Shown: piece after piece, positions 6,461 through 13,637 of the stretch
How the letters are laid out: each line of letters starts with the position of its first letter
Numbering within the stretch: position 1 is the first letter of the stretch
NCBI GenBank assembly: GCA_947624315.1
Contig: CANQJU010000005.1
Span: forward strand, 1 to 27,160
Reading direction: 5' to 3'
Length of the DNA stretch: 27,160 nucleotides
Origin: an uncultured Bacilli bacterium
GTDB taxonomy: Bacteria > Bacillota_I > Bacilli_A > ML615J-28 > CAG-698
Translations under genes and position numbers: made by a program
Notes under the pieces: model-generated
Told to the model about the DNA's origin: nothing
Seen by the model: the letters and a program-made list of their open reading frames with translations, nothing else
Databases searched by the model: none

Positions 6461-8338
6461 ATGTATGATATTATTGTAATTGGTGGAGGCCATGCGGGAG
6501 TAGAGGCAGCCTTAGCCAGTGCTAGATTGAAAAATAAAACTTTAATGATTGTTGGAAGTATTATGAGAATATCTAATATGCCCTGCAATCCCTCTATTGG
6601 AGGACCTGCTAAAGGAATAGTTGTAAGAGAAATAGATGCTTTAGGCGGACAAATGGCAAAAACATGCGATGAAACTTTCTTACAAATGAAAATGTTAAAT
6701 TTGTCAAAAGGACCTGCCGTTAGAGCTTTAAGGGCTCAATCAGATAAAGTGACTTATCCTAAAAGAATGCGTGAAGTTGTTTTTTCTCAAGAAAACCTTG
6801 AAGTTAAAGAAGCTTATGTTGAAGAATTAATTGTTGAAAATAATTGTGTTAAAGGGGTAATCCTTGAAGGCAATGAAAAAATATATGGTAATGCTGTAAT
6901 TATTGCTAGTGGTACCTATCTTGCTTCTCGGGTTTTGTGTGGTCATGAATTTTGGCCAAGCGGACCTGATAATGAAAGAACAACTACCAAATTATCTGAA
7001 TGTTTAAAGAAACTTGGGTTTAATTTGATAAGATTAAAAACAGGAACACCCCCTCGTATTAAAACAAATTCAATTGATTTTAGTAAAACTACTCCTCAAC
7101 CTGGAGATAGTATTCCATGGCATTTTAGTGATGAAACGCTAGTTAAAGATATTCGCCCAATTGAAAAACAAGCTTTATGTTATTTAACTTATACAACTGA
7201 AGAAACACATAAAATAATTTTAGAAAATCTTGATAAATCAAGTATGTATGGGGGAATTGTTGAAGGAGTTGGACCTCGATATTGCCCATCTATTGAAGAC
7301 AAAATTGTTCGTTTTCGTGATAAAGAAAGACATCAAATCTTTTTAGAACCCGAAAGTGAATATATCGATGAAACATATGTTCAAGGTTTTTCAACAAGCA
7401 TGCCCCATGATGTTCAAGAAAGAATGGTTCATAGTCTTCCAGGATTAGAAAATGCTGTTATAGCTAAGTACGCATATGCAATTGAATATGATGCTATTAA
7501 TCCTCTAGAATTAAAAGCCAATCTTGAAACAAAGAAAATTAATAATTTATTCTTTGCTGGACAAGTTAATGGAACAAGTGGATATGAAGAAGCTGCATGC
7601 CAAGGATTAATGGCAGGAATAAATGCTAATTTGAAACTTAAAGGAAAAGAACCTTTAATATTGCGCCGTGATGAAGCATATATTGGAGTTTTAATTGATG
7701 ATTTAATAACTAAAGGAGTTAGAGATCCATATCGTCTATTAACATCAAGAGCTGAATTTAGATTGCTTTTAAGACATGATAATGCTAATGAAAGATTAAT
7801 GAAATATGGATATGAAATCGGCCTTGTTTCTCAAGAAAGATATGATAAATTTCTTTTAAAAAGAAAAAAAATAGATGAATTAAAACAAAGAGTTGAAAAT
7901 ATTACAATAACTCCTAAAAATAATATTAATGAATATTTACTTTCTTTAGATAAACCAGTAATAAATGAAAAGATTAATGGTTATGACTTTTTAAGAAGAC
8001 CAAATATTGATTTTAATGATTTAGAAAATATAACTGATGAAAAGTTTATAGAAACTGAAGAAATCAAAGAACAAGCCTTAATTGAAATTAAGTATTTAGG
8101 ATATATTCAAAAAGCTTATAAAGAAGCCAAAAAATTAGAAATGATGGAATCAAGAAAAATACCTCAAGATATTAATTATGATGATGTTAATAATTTAGCT
8201 TTAGAAGCTCGCGAAAAACTTAAAAAAGTTTTACCAGAAACCATAGCTCAAGCTTCACGTATAAGCGGAGTAAATCCTAGTGATATTACTATGTTATTAG
8301 TTTATTTAGAGGGAAGATATGGAACAAGTAATAAATAG
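6461..8338 (+). CDS. mnmG: tRNA uridine-5-carboxymethylaminomethyl modification enzyme MnmG (GidA)
   Basis: FAD-dependent partner of MnmE that builds the cmnm5 group on U34 of tRNAs reading NNA/NNG codons, in the cytosol. The start at 6461 gives 625 residues, normal for the family. The frame also has a GTG at 6449, but that GTGGTGA is better read as the SD for 6461. Motifs seen: Rossmann GGGHAGVEAA at the N-terminus, PSIGGPAKG, the conserved LKTGTPPRI, and GQVNGTSGYEEAACQG near the FAD site. A -10 TAGAAT at 6435-6440 with a preceding TG lies 20 bases before the ATG. The neighbour rsmG overlaps its end by 20 bases, a classic pairing. mnmE is not upstream as it often is; the Ig-like lipoprotein gene is there instead. 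Confidence 0.97.
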   Translation: MYDIIVIGGGHAGVEAALASARLKNKTLMIVGSIMRISNMPCNPSIGGPAKGIVVREIDALGGQMAKTCDETFLQMKMLNLSKGPAVRALRAQSDKVTYPKRMREVVFSQENLEVKEAYVEELIVENNCVKGVILEGNEKIYGNAVIIASGTYLASRVLCGHEFWPSGPDNERTTTKLSECLKKLGFNLIRLKTGTPPRIKTNSIDFSKTTPQPGDSIPWHFSDETLVKDIRPIEKQALCYLTYTTEETHKIILENLDKSSMYGGIVEGVGPRYCPSIEDKIVRFRDKERHQIFLEPESEYIDETYVQGFSTSMPHDVQERMVHSLPGLENAVIAKYAYAIEYDAINPLELKANLETKKINNLFFAGQVNGTSGYEEAACQGLMAGINANLKLKGKEPLILRRDEAYIGVLIDDLITKGVRDPYRLLTSRAEFRLLLRHDNANERLMKYGYEIGLVSQERYDKFLLKRKKIDELKQRVENITITPKNNINEYLLSLDKPVINEKINGYDFLRRPNIDFNDLENITDEKFIETEEIKEQALIEIKYLGYIQKAYKEAKKLEMMESRKIPQDINYDDVNNLALEAREKLKKVLPETIAQASRISGVNPSDITMLLVYLEGRYGTSNK

Positions 8339-9005
8339 TTTAAATATTAGTTTAGAAAAAAATCAAAAATTTAATAAGTATTATGAATTTTTAATAAGTG
8401 AAAATGAAAAATATAACTTAACTAATATTACAGAATTAGATGATGTTTATATTAAACATTTTTATGATTCATTAATGATGAGTGAATTTATTGATTTAAA
8501 GAATGTGGAAAACTTATGTGATATAGGTAGTGGGGCAGGATTTCCTAGCATACCTTTAAAAATAATGTATCCACATTTAAAAATAACTATTATTGAACCA
8601 ACTTTAAAAAGAATTAATTTCTTAAAAAAATTATGTGAAATATTAGAATTAGATAATGTAACTTTAATAAATGACCGTGCTGAATGTGCAATTATCAATA
8701 TGAGAGAAAAATTTGATATTGTTACTGCTCGTGCGGTAAGCAATTTGCCAATGCTTTTAGAAATATGCATACCATATGTTAAAGTAAATGGTTTATTTGT
8801 TGCTTATAAAGGACAAACATATCAAGAAGAAATTTCACAATCAAAGAAAGCTTTAGAAATATTGAAATCAAGTATTGATAATATTTATTCATACGATTTA
8901 TTTAATGATTATGGTGTAAGATATTTATTATCAATTCGTAAAAAGGAAATAACTAATACAAAGTATCCAAGAAGGTATAGTGATATTAAGAAAAAAACAT
9001 TATAG
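8319..9005 (+). CDS. rsmG: 16S rRNA (guanine527-N7)-methyltransferase RsmG
   Basis: SAM-dependent methyltransferase that makes m7G527 in 16S rRNA of the small subunit. The 228-residue length is usual. Visible marks: NLTNITELDDVYIKHFYDSL at the N-terminal side, the SAM-binding motif LCDIGSGAGFPSIPL (residues 66-80), and RAVSNL typical of the family. The ATG lies inside the end of mnmG (20-base overlap) with GAGGGAAG just before it, so translation is coupled. parA follows after 11 bases. Confidence 0.97.
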   Translation: MEQVINSLNISLEKNQKFNKYYEFLISENEKYNLTNITELDDVYIKHFYDSLMMSEFIDLKNVENLCDIGSGAGFPSIPLKIMYPHLKITIIEPTLKRINFLKKLCEILELDNVTLINDRAECAIINMREKFDIVTARAVSNLPMLLEICIPYVKVNGLFVAYKGQTYQEEISQSKKALEILKSSIDNIYSYDLFNDYGVRYLLSIRKKEITNTKYPRRYSDIKKKTL

Positions 9006-9016
9006 GGAGTAAAAAT

Positions 9017-9799
9017 ATGGGAAAAATTATAGCAATTGCTAATCAAAAAGGTGGAGTTGGGAAAACTACTACAGTTATTAATTTGGGAGCAGCTTTAGCT
9101 AGAAAGGACAAAAAAGTATTAATCATTGATTTGGATGAACAAGCTAATGCTACATTAGGATTAGGTTTAAGCCCTGATTATGTTGTTAAAGGAGCTTATG
9201 ATTTATTTGTTGATGATATCAATATAAATGATACTATTAATGTTACATCAAATAATAACTTAGATATTATCCCTTCAACAAGTCAATTAGCTAATGTTGA
9301 AGAAAAACTTCAAAATATTAAAAATAAAAAATGTATTTTAAAGGACAAATTGAGTTATCTTAAAAATGATTACGACTATGTTTTAATTGATTGCCCATCA
9401 ACATTTGGGACAATAACTGATAATGCCTTGTTCTTAAGTGATTCTGTAATTATTCCTGTTGAATGTGAATTTTTAGCTTATAATGGGTTAAATCAAATGA
9501 TTCAAAAAATATATCAAATTCAAAAAGAAAAAAATGAAATGAATCTTTCATTGACTATTGATGGTGTGTTGCTTACAAAACTTGATAATCGCAATCTATT
9601 CGGATATAAAATTAAAGAAAAAGTTATGGAATTATTCCCAAATAAAACATATAAAACAATTATAAAAAGATCTAGTCATTTGCAAGAAGCACCGATGCAT
9701 GGTAAAAGTGTTTTAGATTTTGCTTATAATTCTCGTGGAAGTAAAGAATATCGTGAACTTGCTGATGAAATTATTAATAATAGTGAGGAAAGAAAATGA
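9017..9799 (+). CDS. ParA/Soj-type chromosome-partitioning ATPase
   Basis: The 260-residue protein has the deviant Walker A motif KGGVGKTT (residues 10-17), the following IDLDEQANATLGLG segment, the Walker B-like VLIDCPS, and a Lys/Arg-rich C-terminal region, all as in Soj. Family members bind ATP, dimerise on nucleoid DNA and are driven by ParB bound at parS. The position directly after rsmG is the one expected for chromosomal soj. What is missing is parB: the next gene is a mechanosensitive channel that overlaps the stop by ATGA. I see no 16-bp palindrome matching the Bacillus parS consensus here. It may use a ParB encoded elsewhere or regulate something else. Confidence 0.92.
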   Translation: MGKIIAIANQKGGVGKTTTVINLGAALARKDKKVLIIDLDEQANATLGLGLSPDYVVKGAYDLFVDDININDTINVTSNNNLDIIPSTSQLANVEEKLQNIKNKKCILKDKLSYLKNDYDYVLIDCPSTFGTITDNALFLSDSVIIPVECEFLAYNGLNQMIQKIYQIQKEKNEMNLSLTIDGVLLTKLDNRNLFGYKIKEKVMELFPNKTYKTIIKRSSHLQEAPMHGKSVLDFAYNSRGSKEYRELADEIINNSEERK

Positions 9800-10626
9800 A
9801 GGACAAAATAATAGAATTTTTAAAAGTATCTAATAAAGCTATCATTTCAACATTGCTTGTTATTGCCATTGTTATTGTTTTAAATATAATTATAAGAATT
9901 ATTACTGGTCGCTTTATTAAAAGAAATAAAGAAAAAAGAAGACATGCTGTTACTCTTGCTAAGATGTTAAGAAGCATTTTTAGCTATGTTATAATTATTT
10001 TAGCCATTGTTATTATTTTAGGCATTTGGGGAATTGATATTGGACCGGTTTTAGCTGGTGCAGGAATTTTGGGATTGGTAATAGGATTAGGTGCTCAAAG
10101 TTTAATCAATGATATGTTAAGTGGATTCTTTATTATTTTTGAAAATCATTATGACGTTGGTGATGTTGTAGAAATAGATGGATTTAAAGGAACTGTAACC
10201 GAAATAGGCTTAAAATCAACTAAACTTATTAACTGGTTAAATGAAGTTAAAATTATTTCTAATGGTGATGTTAAAAATATCATAAATTATTCTAAAGAAC
10301 CAACTGTTAGTTATGTTGATGTTGGTATTAGTTATGATGAAGATGCTCAAAAAGTTATCAACTTATTAGAAGAAAAACTTGTTGCTATTAAAGATGCTTT
10401 CCCTCAAGTTATGGAAGGACCTAATGTTATTGGTATCAATGAATTAGGTGCAAGTTCGGTTACAATTAGAATTACTTTAAAAACAGTAGCTAATGAGCAA
10501 TATGCAGTTATTAGAGCAATAAATAAATTTGTTAAAGAATTATTTGATGAAAATGGTATTGAAATACCATATAATCAATTGGTGGTTCATAATGCAAAAG
10601 CTAGTGACAAATTATCAAATAAATGA
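9796..10626 (+). CDS. Small-conductance mechanosensitive channel, MscS family
   Basis: The 276-residue protein has three N-terminal transmembrane helices (about 15-37, 60-80 and 85-110), the third being the Gly/Ala-rich pore helix LAGAGILGLVIGLGAQSL. The beta domain follows with the family signature FIIFENHYDVGDVVEIDGFKG, then the cytosolic alpha/beta cage. It should open under membrane tension to release solutes after hypo-osmotic shock. The start overlaps the parA stop by ATGA and its end contains the start of the DUF951 gene, so all three are cotranscribed. The MscS-DUF951 adjacency is common in Firmicutes. Confidence 0.94.
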   Translation: MKDKIIEFLKVSNKAIISTLLVIAIVIVLNIIIRIITGRFIKRNKEKRRHAVTLAKMLRSIFSYVIIILAIVIILGIWGIDIGPVLAGAGILGLVIGLGAQSLINDMLSGFFIIFENHYDVGDVVEIDGFKGTVTEIGLKSTKLINWLNEVKIISNGDVKNIINYSKEPTVSYVDVGISYDEDAQKVINLLEEKLVAIKDAFPQVMEGPNVIGINELGASSVTIRITLKTVANEQYAVIRAINKFVKELFDENGIEIPYNQLVVHNAKASDKLSNK

Positions 10627-10795
10627 TGTTTTGGAATTCAAAAAATCACATCCTTGTGGGAGCAACAAGTGGAAAGTTATAAGATGTGGAGTTGATATGA
10701 AACTAGAATGTTTGGGGTGTCAAAGAGTTATTATTATTCCTCGTGTTGACTTAAATAAAAAAGTTAAAAAAATAATTAGAGAAGAAGAAAAATAA
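10592..10795 (+). CDS. DUF951 small cysteine-containing protein (YyzM-like)
   Basis: A 67-residue protein beginning at the ATG at 10592, preceded by GGTGG at 10581-10585. It overlaps the mscS end by 35 bases in another frame. Family features are all visible: the early INDVLEFKKSHPCGS segment, a central WKVIRCGVDMKLEC, then CLGC, and the closing basic IPRVDLNKKVKKI. Three cysteines (HPCG, ECLGC) may bind metal, and the family has been suggested to bind nucleic acid, but the function is not established. An earlier in-frame start exists but would lie deeper in mscS and adds residues not seen in the family. Confidence 0.9.
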   Translation: MQKLVTNYQINDVLEFKKSHPCGSNKWKVIRCGVDMKLECLGCQRVIIIPRVDLNKKVKKIIREEEK

Positions 10796-10800
10796 AACAA

Positions 10801-10828
10801 ATGCTGCTAGTTATGCTAGCAGTATTTT
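10801..10828 (+). terminator. Terminator after the mnmG-DUF951 operon
   Basis: CTGCTAG and CTAGCAG (10804-10810, 10816-10822) form a stem that extends to 10 bp with a G-U pair and a 5-base loop. The T tail is short (TATTTT). Confidence 0.7.
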
Positions 10829-10838
10829 AAAATTTATC

Positions 10839-10853
10839 ATGAAACGTTTTCAT
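10839..10853. promoter_or_regulatory. Imperfect palindrome resembling a LacI/CcpA-family operator
   Basis: ATGAAACGTTTTCAT has TGAAA and TTTCA arms around a central CG-containing core. It is one base shorter than the CcpA cre consensus (TGWAANCGNTNWCA), so it may be a degenerate cre or an operator for another LacI-family protein. It sits about 12 bases upstream of the -35 of the transporter-leader promoter. Confidence 0.35.
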
Positions 10854-10864
10854 ATAAAAATATA

Positions 10865-10892
10865 TTTACATTGTAAAAGAAATTCGTATAAT
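10865..10892 (+). promoter_or_regulatory. Promoter of the leader RNA and amino-acid transporter
   Basis: TTTACA (10865-10870) and TATAAT (10887-10892) are separated by 16 bases. Transcription should begin near 10899. Confidence 0.7.
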
Positions 10893-10898
10893 ATAAAC

Positions 10899-11113
10899 AT
10901 ACAAATATTAAGGCCACAAGATAAGGATTTTCCTTTGAGTATATCGATTATTAAACTGGCCTTATGATAAGGCTGGAAGGTTCTAATTGATAATTAGAAG
11001 GTAGGTCTAATATTTATTCTTTTACAAGATAGAAGTAATATTCTTGAGCATGCAAAGTCAATATACTTCTTGAGTATATTGCAAAAAATATTAAGCCTAA
11101 CAAGGCTTTTTTA
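10899..11113 (+). ncRNA. Structured 5' leader ending in a terminator, before the amino-acid ABC operon
   Basis: The 342-base gap before the transporter contains a promoter and then about 215 bases dense in helices. Seen: AAGGCCA (10910-10916) can pair with TGGCCTT (10957-10963); the same 3' arm can instead form CTGGCCTTA/TAAGGCTGG (10956-10964 with 10968-10976); TTCTAATT/AATTAGAA (10981-10988, 10992-10999); CAATATACT/AGTATATTG (11059-11067, 11073-11081); and a terminator AAGCCT/AGGCTT (11093-11098, 11103-11108) followed by T. AGGCT at 10970-10974 can also pair with the terminator's 5' arm. The layout suggests an attenuation device or riboswitch, or a separate small RNA. I found no T-box core (GGGTGGNACC), lysine, SAM or c-di-AMP riboswitch signature. 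No coding frame with an SD was seen. Confidence 0.6.
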
Positions 11114-11137
11114 TTTTATTTAAGAAAAGGAGAAATT

Positions 11138-11956
11138 ATGAAGAAATTATTGAGTGTCTTATTTACTTTGCTTTGCTTAGTAATGTTATCTTCTTGTAAG
11201 AAGGAAGAAAAAATCGTAGTTTATACGGAAGCTGGTTTTGCTCCATTTGAGTATATTAGCAATGGTGAAATTGTTGGTGTTGATGTTGATATTATGAATT
11301 TGGTTGGAGAAAAACTTGGCAAAAAGATTGTTTTTGAAAATGTTCAATTTGATATAATTGTTGATACTGTATCAGAAGGAAAATTAACTAATGTTGGGGC
11401 AGCTGGATTATCTATTAATGATGAAAGAAAAGCCAAAGTTGATTTTTCAAGTGTATACTATCAAGCTAATCTTTATGTTATTTTTAATAAAGAAAAAGGT
11501 ATAAATTCTAAAGAAATGACAGATGGAAATATAGGCGTATATTGGTCAGCATTAAATGATGCTAAAGCTATTGGTATTCAAACAGGAACAACTGCTGATT
11601 TATTCTTGGGTGATGAAATTGCTGAAGGTGGATCATTAGAAGGTGTTAAAAAGACTGATTATGATTCTTTAGATGTAGCTGTTAATGATATTGGTTTAAA
11701 TATAGATTATGTTATTATTGATGAACTTCCTGCGCAAATGCTTGTTAAAGGAAATAGTAATTTAGCTTGCTTACCTTTATATTATGAAGGCGAAGAAGAT
11801 GAATTAGCTTATGATTCATATGCTATTTGTGTTACTAAAGGACAAGATGAGTTATTAAAAGCTATTAATGAAGTATTAGCTGAACTTCTTAAAGAAGATA
11901 GCAATGGTGTTACTGGTGTTCAAAAATTAGTAAACAAACATTTAGGTCTTGAATAA
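11138..11956 (+). CDS. Amino-acid ABC transporter substrate-binding lipoprotein
   Basis: The 272-residue precursor has a type II signal peptide (lipobox LSSC, lipid on Cys20). The family-3 solute-binding fold follows: VVYTEAGFAPFEY at the start, GVDVDIMNLVGEKLGKK, the hinge region with SINDERKAKVDFSSVYY, and IGIQTGTTADL in lobe 2. It delivers a polar amino acid (candidates include glutamine, arginine, histidine or cystine) to the permease encoded next; the substrate cannot be read from sequence alone. AAAAGGAG precedes the ATG, and the stop TAA shares its last A with the permease ATG. Expression is probably controlled by the long leader upstream. Confidence 0.93.
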   Translation: MKKLLSVLFTLLCLVMLSSCKKEEKIVVYTEAGFAPFEYISNGEIVGVDVDIMNLVGEKLGKKIVFENVQFDIIVDTVSEGKLTNVGAAGLSINDERKAKVDFSSVYYQANLYVIFNKEKGINSKEMTDGNIGVYWSALNDAKAIGIQTGTTADLFLGDEIAEGGSLEGVKKTDYDSLDVAVNDIGLNIDYVIIDELPAQMLVKGNSNLACLPLYYEGEEDELAYDSYAICVTKGQDELLKAINEVLAELLKEDSNGVTGVQKLVNKHLGLE

Positions 11957-12660
11957 TGAAATTATTTTCGGATATTTGGAAAATCCTTTCCACAAAAGAA
12001 TATCTTGGATATTTATTACAAGGATTTGGCAACACTTTACTTATTACTTTAATTGCTGCATTAATTGGACTTGTTTTAGGATTTTTAGTTGCTATTATTA
12101 AAATATTTGCCCTTGATAACAAATATCTAAAAATTCCTGCTTTTATTTGTAATATTTATACAACAGTAATTAGAGGAACACCTGTTGCTTTACAACTATT
12201 TATCATGGTATTTGCTATTTTAGTTATTCCGGGATTTAAAGTAACAGCTATCATTTTAACATTTGGTATTAATTCTGGTGCTTATGTATCAGAAAATATC
12301 CGAGCAGGTATATTATCAATTGATAAGGGGCAAACAGAAGCTGGAAGATCACTTGGACTTAGCTCAATGAAAACAATGACAAAAATAGTCCTACCTCAAG
12401 CTGTTAAAAATGTTATCCCTACCATTGGTAATGAATTAATTGCTCTTTTAAAAGAAACAGCCATTGTTTCTATGGTAGGATCTACTGTTGGAACCTTGAC
12501 TTTTGACCTAAATCAAGCAACAAGAGTTATTAATAAAAGTATTTCTAATTATTTAGCTCCGTCAATTTTAGCTGGCTTAATGTATTTAGCTATTGTTTAT
12601 TTAATAACAGTATTTATTAAAATCTTTGAAAGGAGATTAAGAGCCAGTGATAAGCATTAG
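11956..12660 (+). CDS. Amino-acid ABC transporter permease (HisM/GlnP family)
   Basis: A 234-residue inner membrane subunit with about five hydrophobic helices. The N-terminal QGFGNTLLITLIAALIGL is typical of polar amino-acid permeases, and TVIRGTPVALQLFI marks the family. The cytoplasmic EAA loop that docks on the ATPase reads EAGRSLGLSSMKTMTKIVLP. It begins at TAATG (one-base overlap with the binding protein stop) and its end overlaps the ATPase start by 14 bases, so the three genes form one coupled operon. Confidence 0.95.
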   Translation: MKLFSDIWKILSTKEYLGYLLQGFGNTLLITLIAALIGLVLGFLVAIIKIFALDNKYLKIPAFICNIYTTVIRGTPVALQLFIMVFAILVIPGFKVTAIILTFGINSGAYVSENIRAGILSIDKGQTEAGRSLGLSSMKTMTKIVLPQAVKNVIPTIGNELIALLKETAIVSMVGSTVGTLTFDLNQATRVINKSISNYLAPSILAGLMYLAIVYLITVFIKIFERRLRASDKH

Positions 12661-13540
12661 AAATATATATAAGAATTTTGGCAATTTAGAAGTTTTAAAA
12701 GGCGTTAATTGTGAAATAAAAAAAGGTGAAAAAATTGTTATTATTGGCGCTAGTGGGAGTGGAAAGTCAACTCTTTTGAGATGCATGAATTTATTAGAAG
12801 AACCTACATATGGTGAAGTATGGATTGATGGGAAAATGATGACTCATGTTGATCCATATTTGCATCCAGAACTTTTAGAAAAGTCAAAAACTTTTCAAAA
12901 ATTATTAAAGGAACAAAATAATCATGATGAGGTTATAAACAATATTGTAAATAATAAGTTATTAAAAAAGATGGAAGGTAAAAAATTCCATCAAGCAAAA
13001 AAAGAGTTTGAAAAAGAAAATTGTATTGATATTAATGTTGGCCGACAAAAAATGGGAATGTGTTTCCAACATTTCAATTTGTTTAACAATTTAACAATTA
13101 TAAATAACTTAATATTAGCTCCTGTTGAACTCAAATTAATGACTAAAGATGAAGCTATTGCTAAAGCAAGCGAATTGTTAAAAAGAATAGGTTTATATGA
13201 TAAAAAAGATGAATATCCTTCTAAGTTATCAGGTGGACAAAAGCAAAGAATAGCTATTATTCGCAGTCTTTGCATGAACCCTGAAGTTATGTTATTTGAT
13301 GAACCTACTAGTGCTTTAGATCCAGAAATGGTAGGAGAAGTTTTAAACCTAATGAAAGAACTAGCCAATAGTGGAATGACAATGGTTGTAGTTACTCATG
13401 AAATGGGATTTGCTAGAGAAATAAGTAGTAGAGTTATTTTTATGGATGGGGGAGTGATTGTTGAAGAGGGAACACCTCAAAATGTTTTTGATAATCCCCA
13501 AAACGAAAGAACAAAAGCTTTTCTAAGCAAAGTATTATAA
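12647..13540 (+). CDS. Amino-acid ABC transporter ATPase with extra internal segment
   Basis: The 297-residue nucleotide-binding subunit has Walker A GASGSGKS (34-41), Q-loop Gln141 in FQHFNLF, signature LSGGQ (194-198), Walker B VMLFDE (214-219) and switch His251. Between the Walker A side (GEVWIDGKMM) and the Q-loop there are about 60 mostly charged, helix-forming residues (about 68-128) that are absent from the usual 240-residue GlnQ/HisP proteins. This accounts for its length. The start is GTG at 12647, 14 bases inside the permease gene, with AAGGAG about 13 bases upstream. It energises the transporter encoded by the two genes before it. Confidence 0.95.
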   Translation: MISIRNIYKNFGNLEVLKGVNCEIKKGEKIVIIGASGSGKSTLLRCMNLLEEPTYGEVWIDGKMMTHVDPYLHPELLEKSKTFQKLLKEQNNHDEVINNIVNNKLLKKMEGKKFHQAKKEFEKENCIDINVGRQKMGMCFQHFNLFNNLTIINNLILAPVELKLMTKDEAIAKASELLKRIGLYDKKDEYPSKLSGGQKQRIAIIRSLCMNPEVMLFDEPTSALDPEMVGEVLNLMKELANSGMTMVVVTHEMGFAREISSRVIFMDGGVIVEEGTPQNVFDNPQNERTKAFLSKVL

Positions 13541-13575
13541 TGATTTTAGGTAAAACTAAAATCATTTTTATTTTG
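13541..13575 (+). terminator. Terminator after the amino-acid transporter operon
   Basis: TGATTTTAG and CTAAAATCA (13541-13549, 13556-13564) form a 9-bp stem with a 6-base loop, followed by TTTTTATTTTG. Confidence 0.83.
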
Positions 13576-13637
13576 TCTACCTTTTTTTACATCTTTTTCA
13601 AATAAATAGTATTATGATATTTTAATGAGGTGAAGTT

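Noticed and set aside
10899..11113. T-box, SAM or lysine riboswitch for the transporter leader
   Set aside because: ACTGGCC followed by TATGA recalls part of the SAM-I core, but the flanking conserved segments are absent, and there is no GGGTGGNACC T-box sequence or lysine-box core.
12991..13368. Minus-strand open frame of 125 codons inside the transporter ATPase gene
   Set aside because: It overlaps a fully conserved ABC ATPase including its signature motifs; it is a frame shadow.
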